Program-made: the position numbers and the translations under genes
Notes under the pieces: generated by a model
Database searches by the model: none
What the model saw: only the letters and a program-made list of their open reading frames with translations
What the model was told of the DNA's origin: nothing
Part shown: in pieces, positions 1 through 8,485 of the stretch
Layout of the letters: every line of letters starts with the position of its first letter
How positions within the stretch are numbered: position 1 is the stretch's first letter
DNA from: Flavobacteriia bacterium
GTDB lineage: Bacteria; Bacteroidota; Bacteroidia; Flavobacteriales_D; Crocinitomicaceae
Assembly: GCA_947446925.1 (NCBI GenBank)
Contig: CANFHU010000003.1
Span: 62,001-126,000 of the forward strand
DNA: 64,000 bases
Reading direction: 5' to 3'

Positions 1-1
1 G

Positions 2-1552
2 GACCCAAGAACAGGAGAGTCTCATATGGATTTATGGTTGACACAAATTGATAAAAAAGGAAATTTCGGAGAGCCAGTTTTGTTGCCAGGTGAAAAAATA
101 AACACAGAATTTAATGAAGGAACTGTTTGCTTTGATAGTAAATTCAAAAAGATGTTTTTTACGCGTTGTCCGTATGAAAAAAATAAAAATTTAGGTTGTG
201 AAATTTGGATGTCTGAACTACGAGGTAAAGATTGGGCAGAACCAATAAAATTACCTTTAAAAAACGCAGATTCTGTTTCGATTGGGCATCCATGTGTTTC
301 TGGAGATGGGAATTTTTTAATTTTTGTAGCAGAATTAACAGGTGGATTCGGTGGGAAAGATTTATGGTATTCTACATATTCAAAAAAAGCAGATATTTGG
401 TCACCTCCTGTGAATTTAGGACCTGAAATTAATACTGCTGGAAACGAGATGTTCCCTACGTTTAATGCTTATGAAGATTTGTATTTTGCTACAGATGGTA
501 GACCTGGTTTAGGAGCGTTGGATATCTTCAAAGCAATTAAAAGTTCTGCAAATGGCAAGAATTTATGGGAAAAAGCAGAAAACATCGGTTATCCAAGAAA
601 TTCCGAAGCAAATGATTTTGGATTAATTGAAATTAATGAAACAGAGGGGTATTTAACTTCCGAAAGAAAGTCTGGATTGGGTAAAGCCTTCAAAACAGAC
701 TTGTATAAATACCAATTGCCTCCAAATAAATACGATATCAAAATTATCGTGAGTAAACTTGGTCAAATTGAAAAGAAAATAGGAAATGTTAAAGTCGTAA
801 TTATTGGTTCAGATAGTTCGAAAGTAGAGGGGGTTACAGATAAAAAGGGAGTAATCTTCTTTGAGACGAAAGCAAATGGAGAACGTGTGATTAAAGAAAA
901 CACCGATTATACGATTTTAACTTATCGTGTTGGCGCTGAAAAAAATAAAAGTGAAACACAATTTACTACACGTGGATTAAGATATGACCAAAACTTTATT
1001 ATAGACGTACCTTTACTTATTCCTGAAGAAAAAATTCGTATACCAGAAGTGCGCTATGCTTTCGGTAAATGGGAATTATTACAAGATTCTACAATTAGTT
1101 CAAAAGATTCCTTGAATTTCGTTTACGATGTATTGATGAAATATCCAAAAATGATTTTGGAATTAAGTTCACATACCGATTGTAGAGGTAATGATGATTT
1201 TAATTTAAAACTTTCTAATAATAGAGCACGCGAGTGTGTGAAGTATTTAGTGGAAGAAAAAGGGATTGATATTCGTCGCTTAATTCCTGTTGGTAAAGGT
1301 GAAAAAGAACCTGTAAAATGGATTGATGAGCGAGGAAAAGCGGTTGTTTTATCTGAAAAATATATTACACAATTTAAAACCAAAGATCTTATAAAATTTG
1401 AAAAACTTCATGCTTTAAATAGACGAACAGAAGGTTTTGTTAGAGGCATGGATTTTGATCCAGATTTGGCAGAACAAAAATTGCTTTCTCCAGTAGAGAA
1501 TTTAAAATTGGATAAGAAAGATTCCAAAAAAGGGAAAAAGAAAAAGAAATAA
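2..1552 (+). CDS. PD40 / OmpA-domain envelope protein (PorE-like), 5' end outside window
   Basis: The reading frame is open to the left edge, so the start lies upstream; the first internal ATG is at 26. The visible part begins inside a WD40-like PD40 propeller, with repeated blocks such as GGFGGKDLWYS and GLGALDIFKA. Then comes a beta-sandwich of the carboxypeptidase-regulatory type (about residues 240-340 from the ATG), and a C-terminal OmpA peptidoglycan-binding domain with SHTDCRG, an LSNNRA segment and a late NRRTEG. It ends in a lysine-rich tail. Family members with this order anchor T9SS or gliding components to peptidoglycan, as PorE does in Porphyromonas. The exact role here is inferred. 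A hairpin with a T-run follows the stop. Confidence 0.85.
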   Translation, partial: DPRTGESHMDLWLTQIDKKGNFGEPVLLPGEKINTEFNEGTVCFDSKFKKMFFTRCPYEKNKNLGCEIWMSELRGKDWAEPIKLPLKNADSVSIGHPCVSGDGNFLIFVAELTGGFGGKDLWYSTYSKKADIWSPPVNLGPEINTAGNEMFPTFNAYEDLYFATDGRPGLGALDIFKAIKSSANGKNLWEKAENIGYPRNSEANDFGLIEINETEGYLTSERKSGLGKAFKTDLYKYQLPPNKYDIKIIVSKLGQIEKKIGNVKVVIIGSDSSKVEGVTDKKGVIFFETKANGERVIKENTDYTILTYRVGAEKNKSETQFTTRGLRYDQNFIIDVPLLIPEEKIRIPEVRYAFGKWELLQDSTISSKDSLNFVYDVLMKYPKMILELSSHTDCRGNDDFNLKLSNNRARECVKYLVEEKGIDIRRLIPVGKGEKEPVKWIDERGKAVVLSEKYITQFKTKDLIKFEKLHALNRRTEGFVRGMDFDPDLAEQKLLSPVENLKLDKKDSKKGKKKKK

Positions 1553-1560
1553 TAAGGTAA

Positions 1561-1594
1561 TAGAGCTAACATTACGTTTAAGCTCTCTTTTTTT
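1561..1594 (+). terminator. Rho-independent terminator after the OmpA-domain gene
   Basis: AGAGCT (1562-1567) pairs with AGCTCT (1581-1586), possibly extended by AAC/GTT with a bulge, and CTTTTTTTT follows. It separates the OmpA-domain gene from the kinase gene that starts 63 bases after its stop. Confidence 0.55.
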
Positions 1595-1614
1595 ACATTA
1601 AATAGCAAATTCTT

Positions 1615-2676
1615 TTGAAATCAACTTCTGCTTTTTTTTTATTCCTATTTCACTTAATTTTTTGGGTAGCACTTTATTTAGTTCCTTTTGTCGATCCAAG
1701 GGGTATTCATTCTGTAGATAAAAGTCTTAACCCTAATTTCTTTTTTGACATTCATTTACTTATAAATCACGCTTTTTTTATTTTCGTCTTTTATTTTAAT
1801 AGCAATTATTTAATCCCTAAATTTTTAAAAAAGTCCAGAAAAATAGAATATACGATTATTCTTTTTCTTGTAGTTATTCTAATTCTAAGTTTATCTTATA
1901 TTATTTTTCCTTCATTACGATTACCTAATCCACCTATAGGTGCTCCAAGGTTACCAAGTATAAATGTACTTCGATTGAATCAAACGATTGCGTTAGCGAT
2001 ACCATTGTTGTTCGTGTTAATGGTAAGTACTACTTATCGAATTTTGAGAGATAAATTAGTACAGGATAAAATAAATAAGGAGAAAGAAACTGAAAGTTTA
2101 AAAACGGAACTCTCTTTTTTACGATCGCAAATCAGTCCGCATTTTATTTTTAATGCGTTAAATAGTAGTATCATTTTAGTTAGAAAACAATCTGATTTAG
2201 CAGAAAGTTGTTTACTTAAATTAGCTTCTTTATTACGTTATATGCTGTATGAAGCAGACGATGATAAGGTACTTATGGAGAACGAAATTCAATACATTTC
2301 GGATTATATTGATTTGCAAGGGATTCGCTTTGGAGAGAGTGTTGTTATTAAGAAGAACCTAGAAGTGGATGAATTACTAGATCAATATATTGAACCAATG
2401 CTTTTAATTCCATTTATCGAAAATGCTTTCAAACACGGCACTTCGGTTTTAAATAATCCTGAAATTCATATTTCTCTAGAAGAAAAACAGGGAGCATTAC
2501 TTTTGGAAGTGAAAAATAAATTTGTTACAACTGTCCGAGACAACAAAAATAATGGGATAGGATTAACAAATGTTGGAAGAAGATTAGAATTATTGTACCC
2601 AAATAAACATACTTTAAACCTTTCTATTGAAAAAGATTGGTATTTGGTATTTTTATCCATAGACCTTACAAAATGA
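1615..2676 (+). CDS. LytS/YehU-type sensor histidine kinase
   Basis: This is a membrane sensor kinase that would phosphorylate the LytTR regulator encoded next. Four hydrophobic segments lie at about residues 6-25, 44-62, 77-99 and 122-140, followed by a short coiled linker. The His_kinase (PF06580) block has SPHFIFNALN, with H176 as the likely phospho-acceptor. The ATPase part has the N-box PFIENAFKHG and the glycine-rich GIGLTNVGRR. The start is read as TTG at 1615: an in-frame TAG lies at 1603-1605, and the first internal ATG (about residue 136) would remove the whole membrane domain. TTG starts are uncommon in this phylum. The stop overlaps the regulator's start in ATGA, implying co-translation. 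Confidence 0.9.
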   Translation: MKSTSAFFLFLFHLIFWVALYLVPFVDPRGIHSVDKSLNPNFFFDIHLLINHAFFIFVFYFNSNYLIPKFLKKSRKIEYTIILFLVVILILSLSYIIFPSLRLPNPPIGAPRLPSINVLRLNQTIALAIPLLFVLMVSTTYRILRDKLVQDKINKEKETESLKTELSFLRSQISPHFIFNALNSSIILVRKQSDLAESCLLKLASLLRYMLYEADDDKVLMENEIQYISDYIDLQGIRFGESVVIKKNLEVDELLDQYIEPMLLIPFIENAFKHGTSVLNNPEIHISLEEKQGALLLEVKNKFVTTVRDNKNNGIGLTNVGRRLELLYPNKHTLNLSIEKDWYLVFLSIDLTK

Positions 2677-3401
2677 TTAAATGTATTTGTATTGATGATG
2701 AGCCTTTATCGCTCGAAATGATGGAAGAATTTATTCGTAAGGTTCCTTTTTTACAGTTTGTAACTGCTTGTAAAAATGCATTAGAAGCATATCAAGTACT
2801 AGATAATGATTCGATAGATTTGATTTTTGTAGATATTGAAATGCCTGAAATAAATGGGATACAATTTGTACAATCTTTGAAACAGAAGCCTTTCATTATT
2901 TTTTCTACCGCGTATAAAAAATACGCACTAGATGGTTTTGAATTGGATGTTATCGATTATTTGGTAAAGCCTTTTTCATTTGATCGATTTTATAAAAGCG
3001 TTATGAAAGTTAAGGAAGCGCATAATTTGATAAATAGTTCTACTCCAGCAATCTTAAAACAACTTCCTCCAGATTACATTTTTGTAAATTCTGATTACAG
3101 TTTAGTGAAGGTTAATATTCCTGATATTGCTTATATTGAAGGATTAAAGGATTACATTAAAATTTACTTATCTGCGAATGCTAAGCCTATAATTACCAGA
3201 ATGAGTATGAAATCGATGGAGGAACGTTTGGATTTATTAGGGTTTAAGCGTGTACATAAATCATTTATTGTGAATTTAAGTAAAATCACTTCGATTAAAA
3301 AAACACGATTAACCATTGAAGATACAGAGTTATTTATTGGAGATAGTTATAAAGTTCCTTTATATAAGTCATTGGGTTTAGATATTGCGGAGGAAGAATA
3401 A
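2673..3401 (+). CDS. LytTR-family response regulator
   Basis: The receiver domain (about residues 1-115) has the acidic pair D8/D9, phospho-acceptor D54 in FVDIEMP, a Ser/Thr switch in FSTAY and K99 in VKPF. A LytTR DNA-binding domain (about 140-235) follows, with YIEGLKDYIKI and the HKSFIVNL segment. The 242-residue length is typical. ATG at 2673 is chosen because it overlaps the kinase stop by four bases; the longer frame from TTG at 2637 adds residues not seen in this family. It probably controls nearby envelope genes. The seven-gene unit beginning 123 bases downstream is a natural candidate target, which is inference. Confidence 0.93.
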   Translation: MIKCICIDDEPLSLEMMEEFIRKVPFLQFVTACKNALEAYQVLDNDSIDLIFVDIEMPEINGIQFVQSLKQKPFIIFSTAYKKYALDGFELDVIDYLVKPFSFDRFYKSVMKVKEAHNLINSSTPAILKQLPPDYIFVNSDYSLVKVNIPDIAYIEGLKDYIKIYLSANAKPIITRMSMKSMEERLDLLGFKRVHKSFIVNLSKITSIKKTRLTIEDTELFIGDSYKVPLYKSLGLDIAEEE

Positions 3402-3451
3402 TTTTTGCGACGAAAAACACCTTTTCATATCTTTTTTCTGCCTTTACGTAT

Positions 3452-3483
3452 CTTTTATTTTTCAACAAAACTTTTATTTTTCA
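3452..3483 (+). repeat. Perfect 13-base direct repeat, candidate LytTR operator
   Basis: CTTTTATTTTTCA occurs at 3452-3464 and again at 3471-3483, a 19-base period close to two helical turns. LytTR proteins bind paired direct repeats roughly two turns apart upstream of a promoter. The second copy runs into CATCTTTG (3482-3489), one base from the Bacteroidota -7 consensus TAnnTTTG, about 35 bases before the ATG at 3525. The region is T-rich, so chance repetition is possible. Confidence 0.4.
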
Positions 3484-3524
3484 TCTTTGAAGAGTTGATT
3501 ACAATAACTATAAATATTTAAGCC

Positions 3525-3770
3525 ATGAAAATACATTCAAATTTAGCAGTTAGCGATAGCGGGTTTATCTTTAACCCATCTAATGGAGATTCTTTTTCTA
3601 CGAATACAGTTGGAGCTGAACTTATTCGTTTATTGAAAGATGGAAAAAACTTAGCAGAGATAAAAAAAGAAATTATAGTTAAATACGAGGTTGAACCTAC
3701 CGTTTTTGAAAAAGATTACGAGGATTTTATTTCGCAGTTACAAGACCATTTTTTAGTAAGTAATGACTAA
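3525..3770 (+). CDS. PqqD-like RRE (peptide recognition) protein
   Basis: At 81 residues this has the size and pattern of the PqqD family: an N-terminal strand pair (AVSDSGFIFNP), then a turn leading into STNTVGAELIRLL, a helix AEIKKEI and a closing helix ending in DHFLV. PqqD-like RRE folds bind leader peptides and deliver them to modifying enzymes. It is the first gene of the unit, and its stop overlaps the start of the ATP-grasp gene (ATG at 3763). No classical short precursor peptide is visible nearby. However, the PLP enzyme two genes on starts with a leader-like YxxPxI motif, a possible docking partner. Family membership is confident; the partner is inferred. Confidence 0.8.
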   Translation: MKIHSNLAVSDSGFIFNPSNGDSFSTNTVGAELIRLLKDGKNLAEIKKEIIVKYEVEPTVFEKDYEDFISQLQDHFLVSND

Positions 3771-4818
3771 TTCAACGAAACGAAAAATTACAGTTGCAGT
3801 CACCGGATTAAATGCCGTTGATAGTCCTGGGCCAGGGGTAGCTGTAATACGTGGAATCCGAGATTGTGAAGATTTCGACGTTCGAATTATAGGGCTTTCC
3901 TATGAATCGTTAGAGCCCGGGATATACATGGAAGGGATTGCGGATAAAGTGTATCAAATTCCCTATCCTGCAGCAGGAACACAAACTTTATTAAGCAGAA
4001 TTGAATATATTCATGCCATTGAAAAAATAGATGTGATTATCCCAAATTTTGATGCTGAATTATATAATTTCATTAAAATTTCTCCACAACTCAAAGAATT
4101 AGGTATTGCAACGTTTCTCCCAACACATGAACAATTTGAGTCCAGAGATAAAGTGAACTTATTTAAATTTGGAGAAAAACATGGGTTTTTGATTCCGAAA
4201 GACAAAACTATTTATGATATAAGTGAACTGTCTGCAACAGCTAAAGAATTCGGTTATCCATTGGTTGTTAAAGGAAAATATTATGAGGCAACAGTCGCAT
4301 ATACGTTAGAACAAGCACAAAAGGCATTTCATAAATTGAATGCAAAATGGGGGCTCCCAATTATCATACAAGAGTTCATCTCTGGTACGGAGGTCAATAT
4401 TGCAGCATTAGGGGATGGGGAAGGAAATACAATTTCAGCCGTGCCAATGCGTAAATTGTTTATCACCGACAAAGGGAAAGCGTGGGCAGGAATTACACTG
4501 GAAGAACAGTCCTTAATTGATTTAGCTGAAAAATTCATTCATGCAACAAAATGGCGTGGTGGTTTTGAAATTGAAATCATGCGAACGCAAGATGGAAAAC
4601 CATATATCATGGAAGTTAATCCAAGATTTCCTGCCTGGATTTATTTAACGGTAGGAGCAGGACAAAATCAACCTGCATCATTAGTTAAATTAGCATTGGG
4701 TGAAAAAGTGGAAGCATTTACGAGTTATGCGGTAGGTAAATTATTTATTCGCTATGCGTGGGATTTAATTACAGATGTTTCTGAATTTCAAAAAATTTCA
4801 GCATTCGGAGAGCTCTAA
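3763..4818 (+). CDS. ATP-grasp carboxylate-amine ligase-like protein
   Basis: This resembles carbamoyl-phosphate-synthase-type ATP-grasp enzymes, which activate a carboxylate as an acyl phosphate and join it to an amine or thiol. A pre-ATP-grasp Rossmann part covers about residues 8-120. The ATP-grasp core shows the lysine in YPLVVKGK, an adenine-loop segment IIQEFISGTE, and metal ligands in FEIEI (about 268-272) and MEVNPRF (E284, N286). At 351 residues it is complete. The stretch VTGLNAVDSPGPGVAVIRGI is typical of a subgroup often annotated only as ATP-grasp protein. It overlaps the PqqD-like gene by eight bases and precedes the PLP enzyme. The substrate cannot be read from sequence. Confidence 0.85.
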   Translation: MTNSTKRKITVAVTGLNAVDSPGPGVAVIRGIRDCEDFDVRIIGLSYESLEPGIYMEGIADKVYQIPYPAAGTQTLLSRIEYIHAIEKIDVIIPNFDAELYNFIKISPQLKELGIATFLPTHEQFESRDKVNLFKFGEKHGFLIPKDKTIYDISELSATAKEFGYPLVVKGKYYEATVAYTLEQAQKAFHKLNAKWGLPIIIQEFISGTEVNIAALGDGEGNTISAVPMRKLFITDKGKAWAGITLEEQSLIDLAEKFIHATKWRGGFEIEIMRTQDGKPYIMEVNPRFPAWIYLTVGAGQNQPASLVKLALGEKVEAFTSYAVGKLFIRYAWDLITDVSEFQKISAFGEL

Positions 4819-4888
4819 ATTTATTTTCGAGTCTTATTAGGCAAAATAATTTAAAAAGAAGATTTAATAGAATATTAAAAAAAATACT

Positions 4889-6253
4889 ATGAGTACGGAA
4901 AAATTAAAATACGAACGTCCTGCAATTCGCAAAATGAATACAGGATTAATGAATAAATTTGGAACAAGAACAGAATATGCACCATTTACACATATTGATG
5001 GAGTTTCTGTTAAAGAATTAATTCATAAATATGGTTCTCCATGTTTTGTTTTATCGGAAAGAACCATCCGTAAAACCTATCAAAATGCGGTTAGAGCATT
5101 CAAAACACGTTATCCGAAAGTTCAGTTTGCATGGAGTTATAAAACAAACTATATTGATGCGGTATGTAATGTATTTCACCAAGAAGGTTCGTGGGCAGAA
5201 GTGGTTTCTATCTTCGAATACACAAAAGCAATTCAAAATGGGGTTCCAGGTAACAAAATTATTTTTAATGGTCCTGAAAAAACAAAAGCAGATTTACAAG
5301 TTGCATTAGAAAATAATTCCTACATACACATTGATCACTTTGATGAGTTATATGATCTAATCGAATTAACACAAGAATTGAAAAAAACGGCGAAAGTAGC
5401 GATTCGTGTAAATATGGATACTGGTGTTTATCCTATGTGGGATCGTTTTGGATTTAATTATGAGTCTGGTCAAGCGTGGAATGCAATTAATAAAATCATG
5501 GCTTCTGAGTATTTGGATATGGTTGGTTTACATTGCCATATAGGTACATTTATGTTAGATACGAATGCCTATGCTATTGCTGCAGCTAAATTGTCCGATC
5601 TTGCTTTAAATATTAAATATGTATTTAACAAAACAATTCAATATTTGGACTTAGGAGGTGGTTTTCCATCAGCGAATACATTAAGAGGTGCATATTTACC
5701 TGGACCAGACATGATTCCTTCTATCGATGATTTTGCAGAGGTGATCACGAGTACCATTTTAAATTATGGCTATAAAAAAGAAGATTTGCCTTTGTTGATT
5801 TTAGAAACAGGTAGAGCGATGATTGACGATGCTGGTTACTTACTTGGGAGTGTCATTGCTAACAAACGTCTTTCGGATGGAAGAAGAGCAACAATAATGG
5901 ATTTTGGAGTTAATATTTTGTTTACCGCATTCTGGTACGAACATAAAATTACGCCTGCGCAAGAATTCTCTTCACATACCGAAGATATGGTACTTTATGG
6001 ACCACTTTGTATGAATATTGATGTAGTTAGATCAAGTGTTACTCTGCCTGCATTAAATCGTGGAGATCATGTGGTTGTGCATAAAGTTGGAGCTTATAAT
6101 ATGACTCAATGGATGCAATTTATTGCTATGCGACCAAAAGTTACCTTGATTGATACAAATGGAGAATCACATATCATTCGTGAAAATGAGACGGTTAAAA
6201 CAATTACCGATCCTGAAAGAATGCCAGAACATCTAAAAACGTTTAATTTATAA
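4889..6253 (+). CDS. Fold-III PLP decarboxylase-like enzyme with leader-like N-terminus
   Basis: This belongs to the diaminopimelate/ornithine decarboxylase superfamily (alanine-racemase-like barrel plus C-terminal sandwich). The PLP lysine is K85 in SYKTNY. The barrel has HCHIG (215-219), the phosphate-binding GGGFP (256-260) and ETGR (306-309). The C-terminal domain has GPLC with C374 and a nearby D378, and GAYNM at 401-405, so catalytic residues are kept. Family members usually begin near the segment DGVSVKELIHKYGSP (about 37-51). Here about 30 extra residues precede it, with Y8-x-x-P11-x-I13, then G19 and NKFG at 22-25. That matches the YxxPx[LI] element of lasso-peptide leaders. The substrate is unknown; lysine biosynthesis (lysA) is unlikely given this neighbourhood. 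Confidence 0.85.
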   Translation: MSTEKLKYERPAIRKMNTGLMNKFGTRTEYAPFTHIDGVSVKELIHKYGSPCFVLSERTIRKTYQNAVRAFKTRYPKVQFAWSYKTNYIDAVCNVFHQEGSWAEVVSIFEYTKAIQNGVPGNKIIFNGPEKTKADLQVALENNSYIHIDHFDELYDLIELTQELKKTAKVAIRVNMDTGVYPMWDRFGFNYESGQAWNAINKIMASEYLDMVGLHCHIGTFMLDTNAYAIAAAKLSDLALNIKYVFNKTIQYLDLGGGFPSANTLRGAYLPGPDMIPSIDDFAEVITSTILNYGYKKEDLPLLILETGRAMIDDAGYLLGSVIANKRLSDGRRATIMDFGVNILFTAFWYEHKITPAQEFSSHTEDMVLYGPLCMNIDVVRSSVTLPALNRGDHVVVHKVGAYNMTQWMQFIAMRPKVTLIDTNGESHIIRENETVKTITDPERMPEHLKTFNL

Positions 6254-6262
6254 AATAGTCGA

Positions 6263-8485
6263 ATGAATAATTCGTTTGCTATAGGGAGAAAAGGGTTACT
6301 GTATAGTTTTGACACAATTGTTAATAGCTATGCAGTAGTCTTTTTTTCTAATAATCTTTGGTTCGGAATTTTATTATTTTTGGCTTCATTCGTCAATCCT
6401 TTAGCTGGATTTTGTGGGTTAATAGGTGTGGTAACTGCTAATGTTTTTTCCCATGTTATTGGATTAAATAGAGACCAAATACGCAAAGGCTATCATGGTT
6501 ATGACGCTATGTTGGTGTCGAGTGCAATTGCGCATTTTTACACGTTTAATGAAACGGTTTTATTAATCATTATTTGTGTTGGGATTTTAGCTACACTACT
6601 ATCGTTTTTAATTCATGGGATTTTACATAAGTATAATCTCCCATCTTTAAGTTTTCCTTTTTTAATCACCATTTGGATTGTTTTTAGCGCTTTTCCATCC
6701 ATGCACACGATGAAAGTGCATCCGGAACTAATTTATTCACTGAATGAAAATGTTAAATCAACCGGCTTTACGATTGCAAATTGGATGGAAACAATTGCAC
6801 AATTAGAAAGAAAATTATTAGCCTTTCCAAAAATTGTCGAGGTTTATTTAAAGTCGTTGTCCTCTTTGTTTTTTCAAACAAATAGTTTAGCAGGTTTGCT
6901 AATCGCTATCGGATTATTTATCTACTCGCGAATAGCTTTTAGTTTATCCATTATAGGATTTGTAGCTGCTTACTTTTTTTATCCCATTTTAGGTGGGGAT
7001 GTAAATGATTTTTACGAAAAATTTATTGGACTCAATTTTATTTTTCTTGCCATTGCAATTGGGGGAATCTATTTGGTACCGAGTTTTGCCAGTTATTTAA
7101 TGAGTATAATCCTCATGCCTTTGTTAATCATAGTCTTATTTGGATTGAATAGGATTTTGTTTATGCTTGGGTTAGCGCCATATTCTTTGCCTTTTACGTT
7201 GATAACCATTTTGTTCTTATATGTGTTGAATTATCGCGTAAAAGTTAATTTTCTGCATCGTGTACAATATCAAGCATTTAATCCGGAAAAAAATTTATAT
7301 AATTTTTTAAACGCAAATCATAGAATGCGTTTGTTTAATTATTTCCCAATTCACCTTCCATTCTGGGGAGAATGGATGGTATCTCAAGCGCATGATGGCA
7401 AAATTACCCATATTGGAGAATGGAGCAAAGCATTTGATTTTATTATTTTAGATAGTGAGTTGAAATCGTATCAAAATCCTGGCTATACGGTAGATGATTT
7501 TTATTGTTTTAATAAACCGGTCGTTGCTTGTGCAGATGGTTATGTAGCGACTGTCCTTGATAACGTAGAAGACAATGCCATACGTGGTAATAATACGTTG
7601 CAAAATTGGGGTAACACTATGGTTATATATCATGCAGATGGGTTATATAGTCAAGTTAGTCACTTAAAATTAGGATCGCTAAAATTTGCAGTTGGAGATT
7701 ATGTTAAAAAAGGGGAGATAATTGCTTATTGTGGAAATTCCGGACGATCCCCTGAACCACATATTCATTTTCAATTGCAGTCCTCGCCGATAATTGGTTC
7801 CAAAACACTTGATTTTCCATTAGCATACTATATTAAAAATGAGAATAATAAGTTTGTCTTTAAAACGTTTGCGAAACCTGCAGAAGGGGAAATGATTCAA
7901 GGGGTAGAAGTGAATAATTTACTCAAAACTGCTTTTGAATTAAATCCCGGATCCAAGTTTAGTTGGAAAATTAGCGAAACAGGAAAAACGGATACATGTC
8001 AAAATTGGGAAGTATTTACAGACAGTGAAAATGTTTCGTATATCTATTGCCATTCAACTAAAGCCTGTGCTTATTTTTACAACGATGGTAATCTTCTAGT
8101 TTTTACTAGTTTTTTCGGTACTAAAAATTCCTTACTGTATTATTTTTATTTAGCACACTATAAGGTTGTTTTGGGGTATTATCAAGATTTACAAATAGTT
8201 GAAAATTATCCTGTTGCTACGATTTCATTCAAAATTTTGAATGTTTTACAAGATTTTATCGCGCCATTTTATCGATTTGTATCTGCAACATTCAATTTAA
8301 AATATGCATGGATTGATGATGTTAATATTACTTCTGAGATCGGATTAGAATCCAGTGCTGAAATTAAAGTTTTGGGAATCCACTCAAAAGCATTTCAGTT
8401 TACCACAAAACTTTCGAATAACAAGATGAAAGAGTTTTATGTACATGCTAAAAACACTAAAATGATTGCCATATGCGAAAGTTGA
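6263..8485 (+). CDS. Urea-transporter / M23 peptidase-like fusion protein
   Basis: Residues 1-325 are a polytopic membrane domain of the urea transporter family. It has two halves, each with the family's LPxxTxPF-like signature: LPSLSFPF at about 126-133 and YSLPFTL at about 307-313. Residues about 365-510 form an M23/LytM-like domain with a glycine-rich core, GNSGRSPEPHIHF (H500, H502) and D392. The usual first zinc ligand of HxxxD is replaced by S388, so activity is doubtful or noncanonical. The last 230 residues match nothing I recognise. The gene lies ten bases after the PLP enzyme and overlaps the next gene by 13 bases. It may move urea or a related small amide and bind the wall; that function is inferred. 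Confidence 0.8.
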   Translation: MNNSFAIGRKGLLYSFDTIVNSYAVVFFSNNLWFGILLFLASFVNPLAGFCGLIGVVTANVFSHVIGLNRDQIRKGYHGYDAMLVSSAIAHFYTFNETVLLIIICVGILATLLSFLIHGILHKYNLPSLSFPFLITIWIVFSAFPSMHTMKVHPELIYSLNENVKSTGFTIANWMETIAQLERKLLAFPKIVEVYLKSLSSLFFQTNSLAGLLIAIGLFIYSRIAFSLSIIGFVAAYFFYPILGGDVNDFYEKFIGLNFIFLAIAIGGIYLVPSFASYLMSIILMPLLIIVLFGLNRILFMLGLAPYSLPFTLITILFLYVLNYRVKVNFLHRVQYQAFNPEKNLYNFLNANHRMRLFNYFPIHLPFWGEWMVSQAHDGKITHIGEWSKAFDFIILDSELKSYQNPGYTVDDFYCFNKPVVACADGYVATVLDNVEDNAIRGNNTLQNWGNTMVIYHADGLYSQVSHLKLGSLKFAVGDYVKKGEIIAYCGNSGRSPEPHIHFQLQSSPIIGSKTLDFPLAYYIKNENNKFVFKTFAKPAEGEMIQGVEVNNLLKTAFELNPGSKFSWKISETGKTDTCQNWEVFTDSENVSYIYCHSTKACAYFYNDGNLLVFTSFFGTKNSLLYYFYLAHYKVVLGYYQDLQIVENYPVATISFKILNVLQDFIAPFYRFVSATFNLKYAWIDDVNITSEIGLESSAEIKVLGIHSKAFQFTTKLSNNKMKEFYVHAKNTKMIAICES

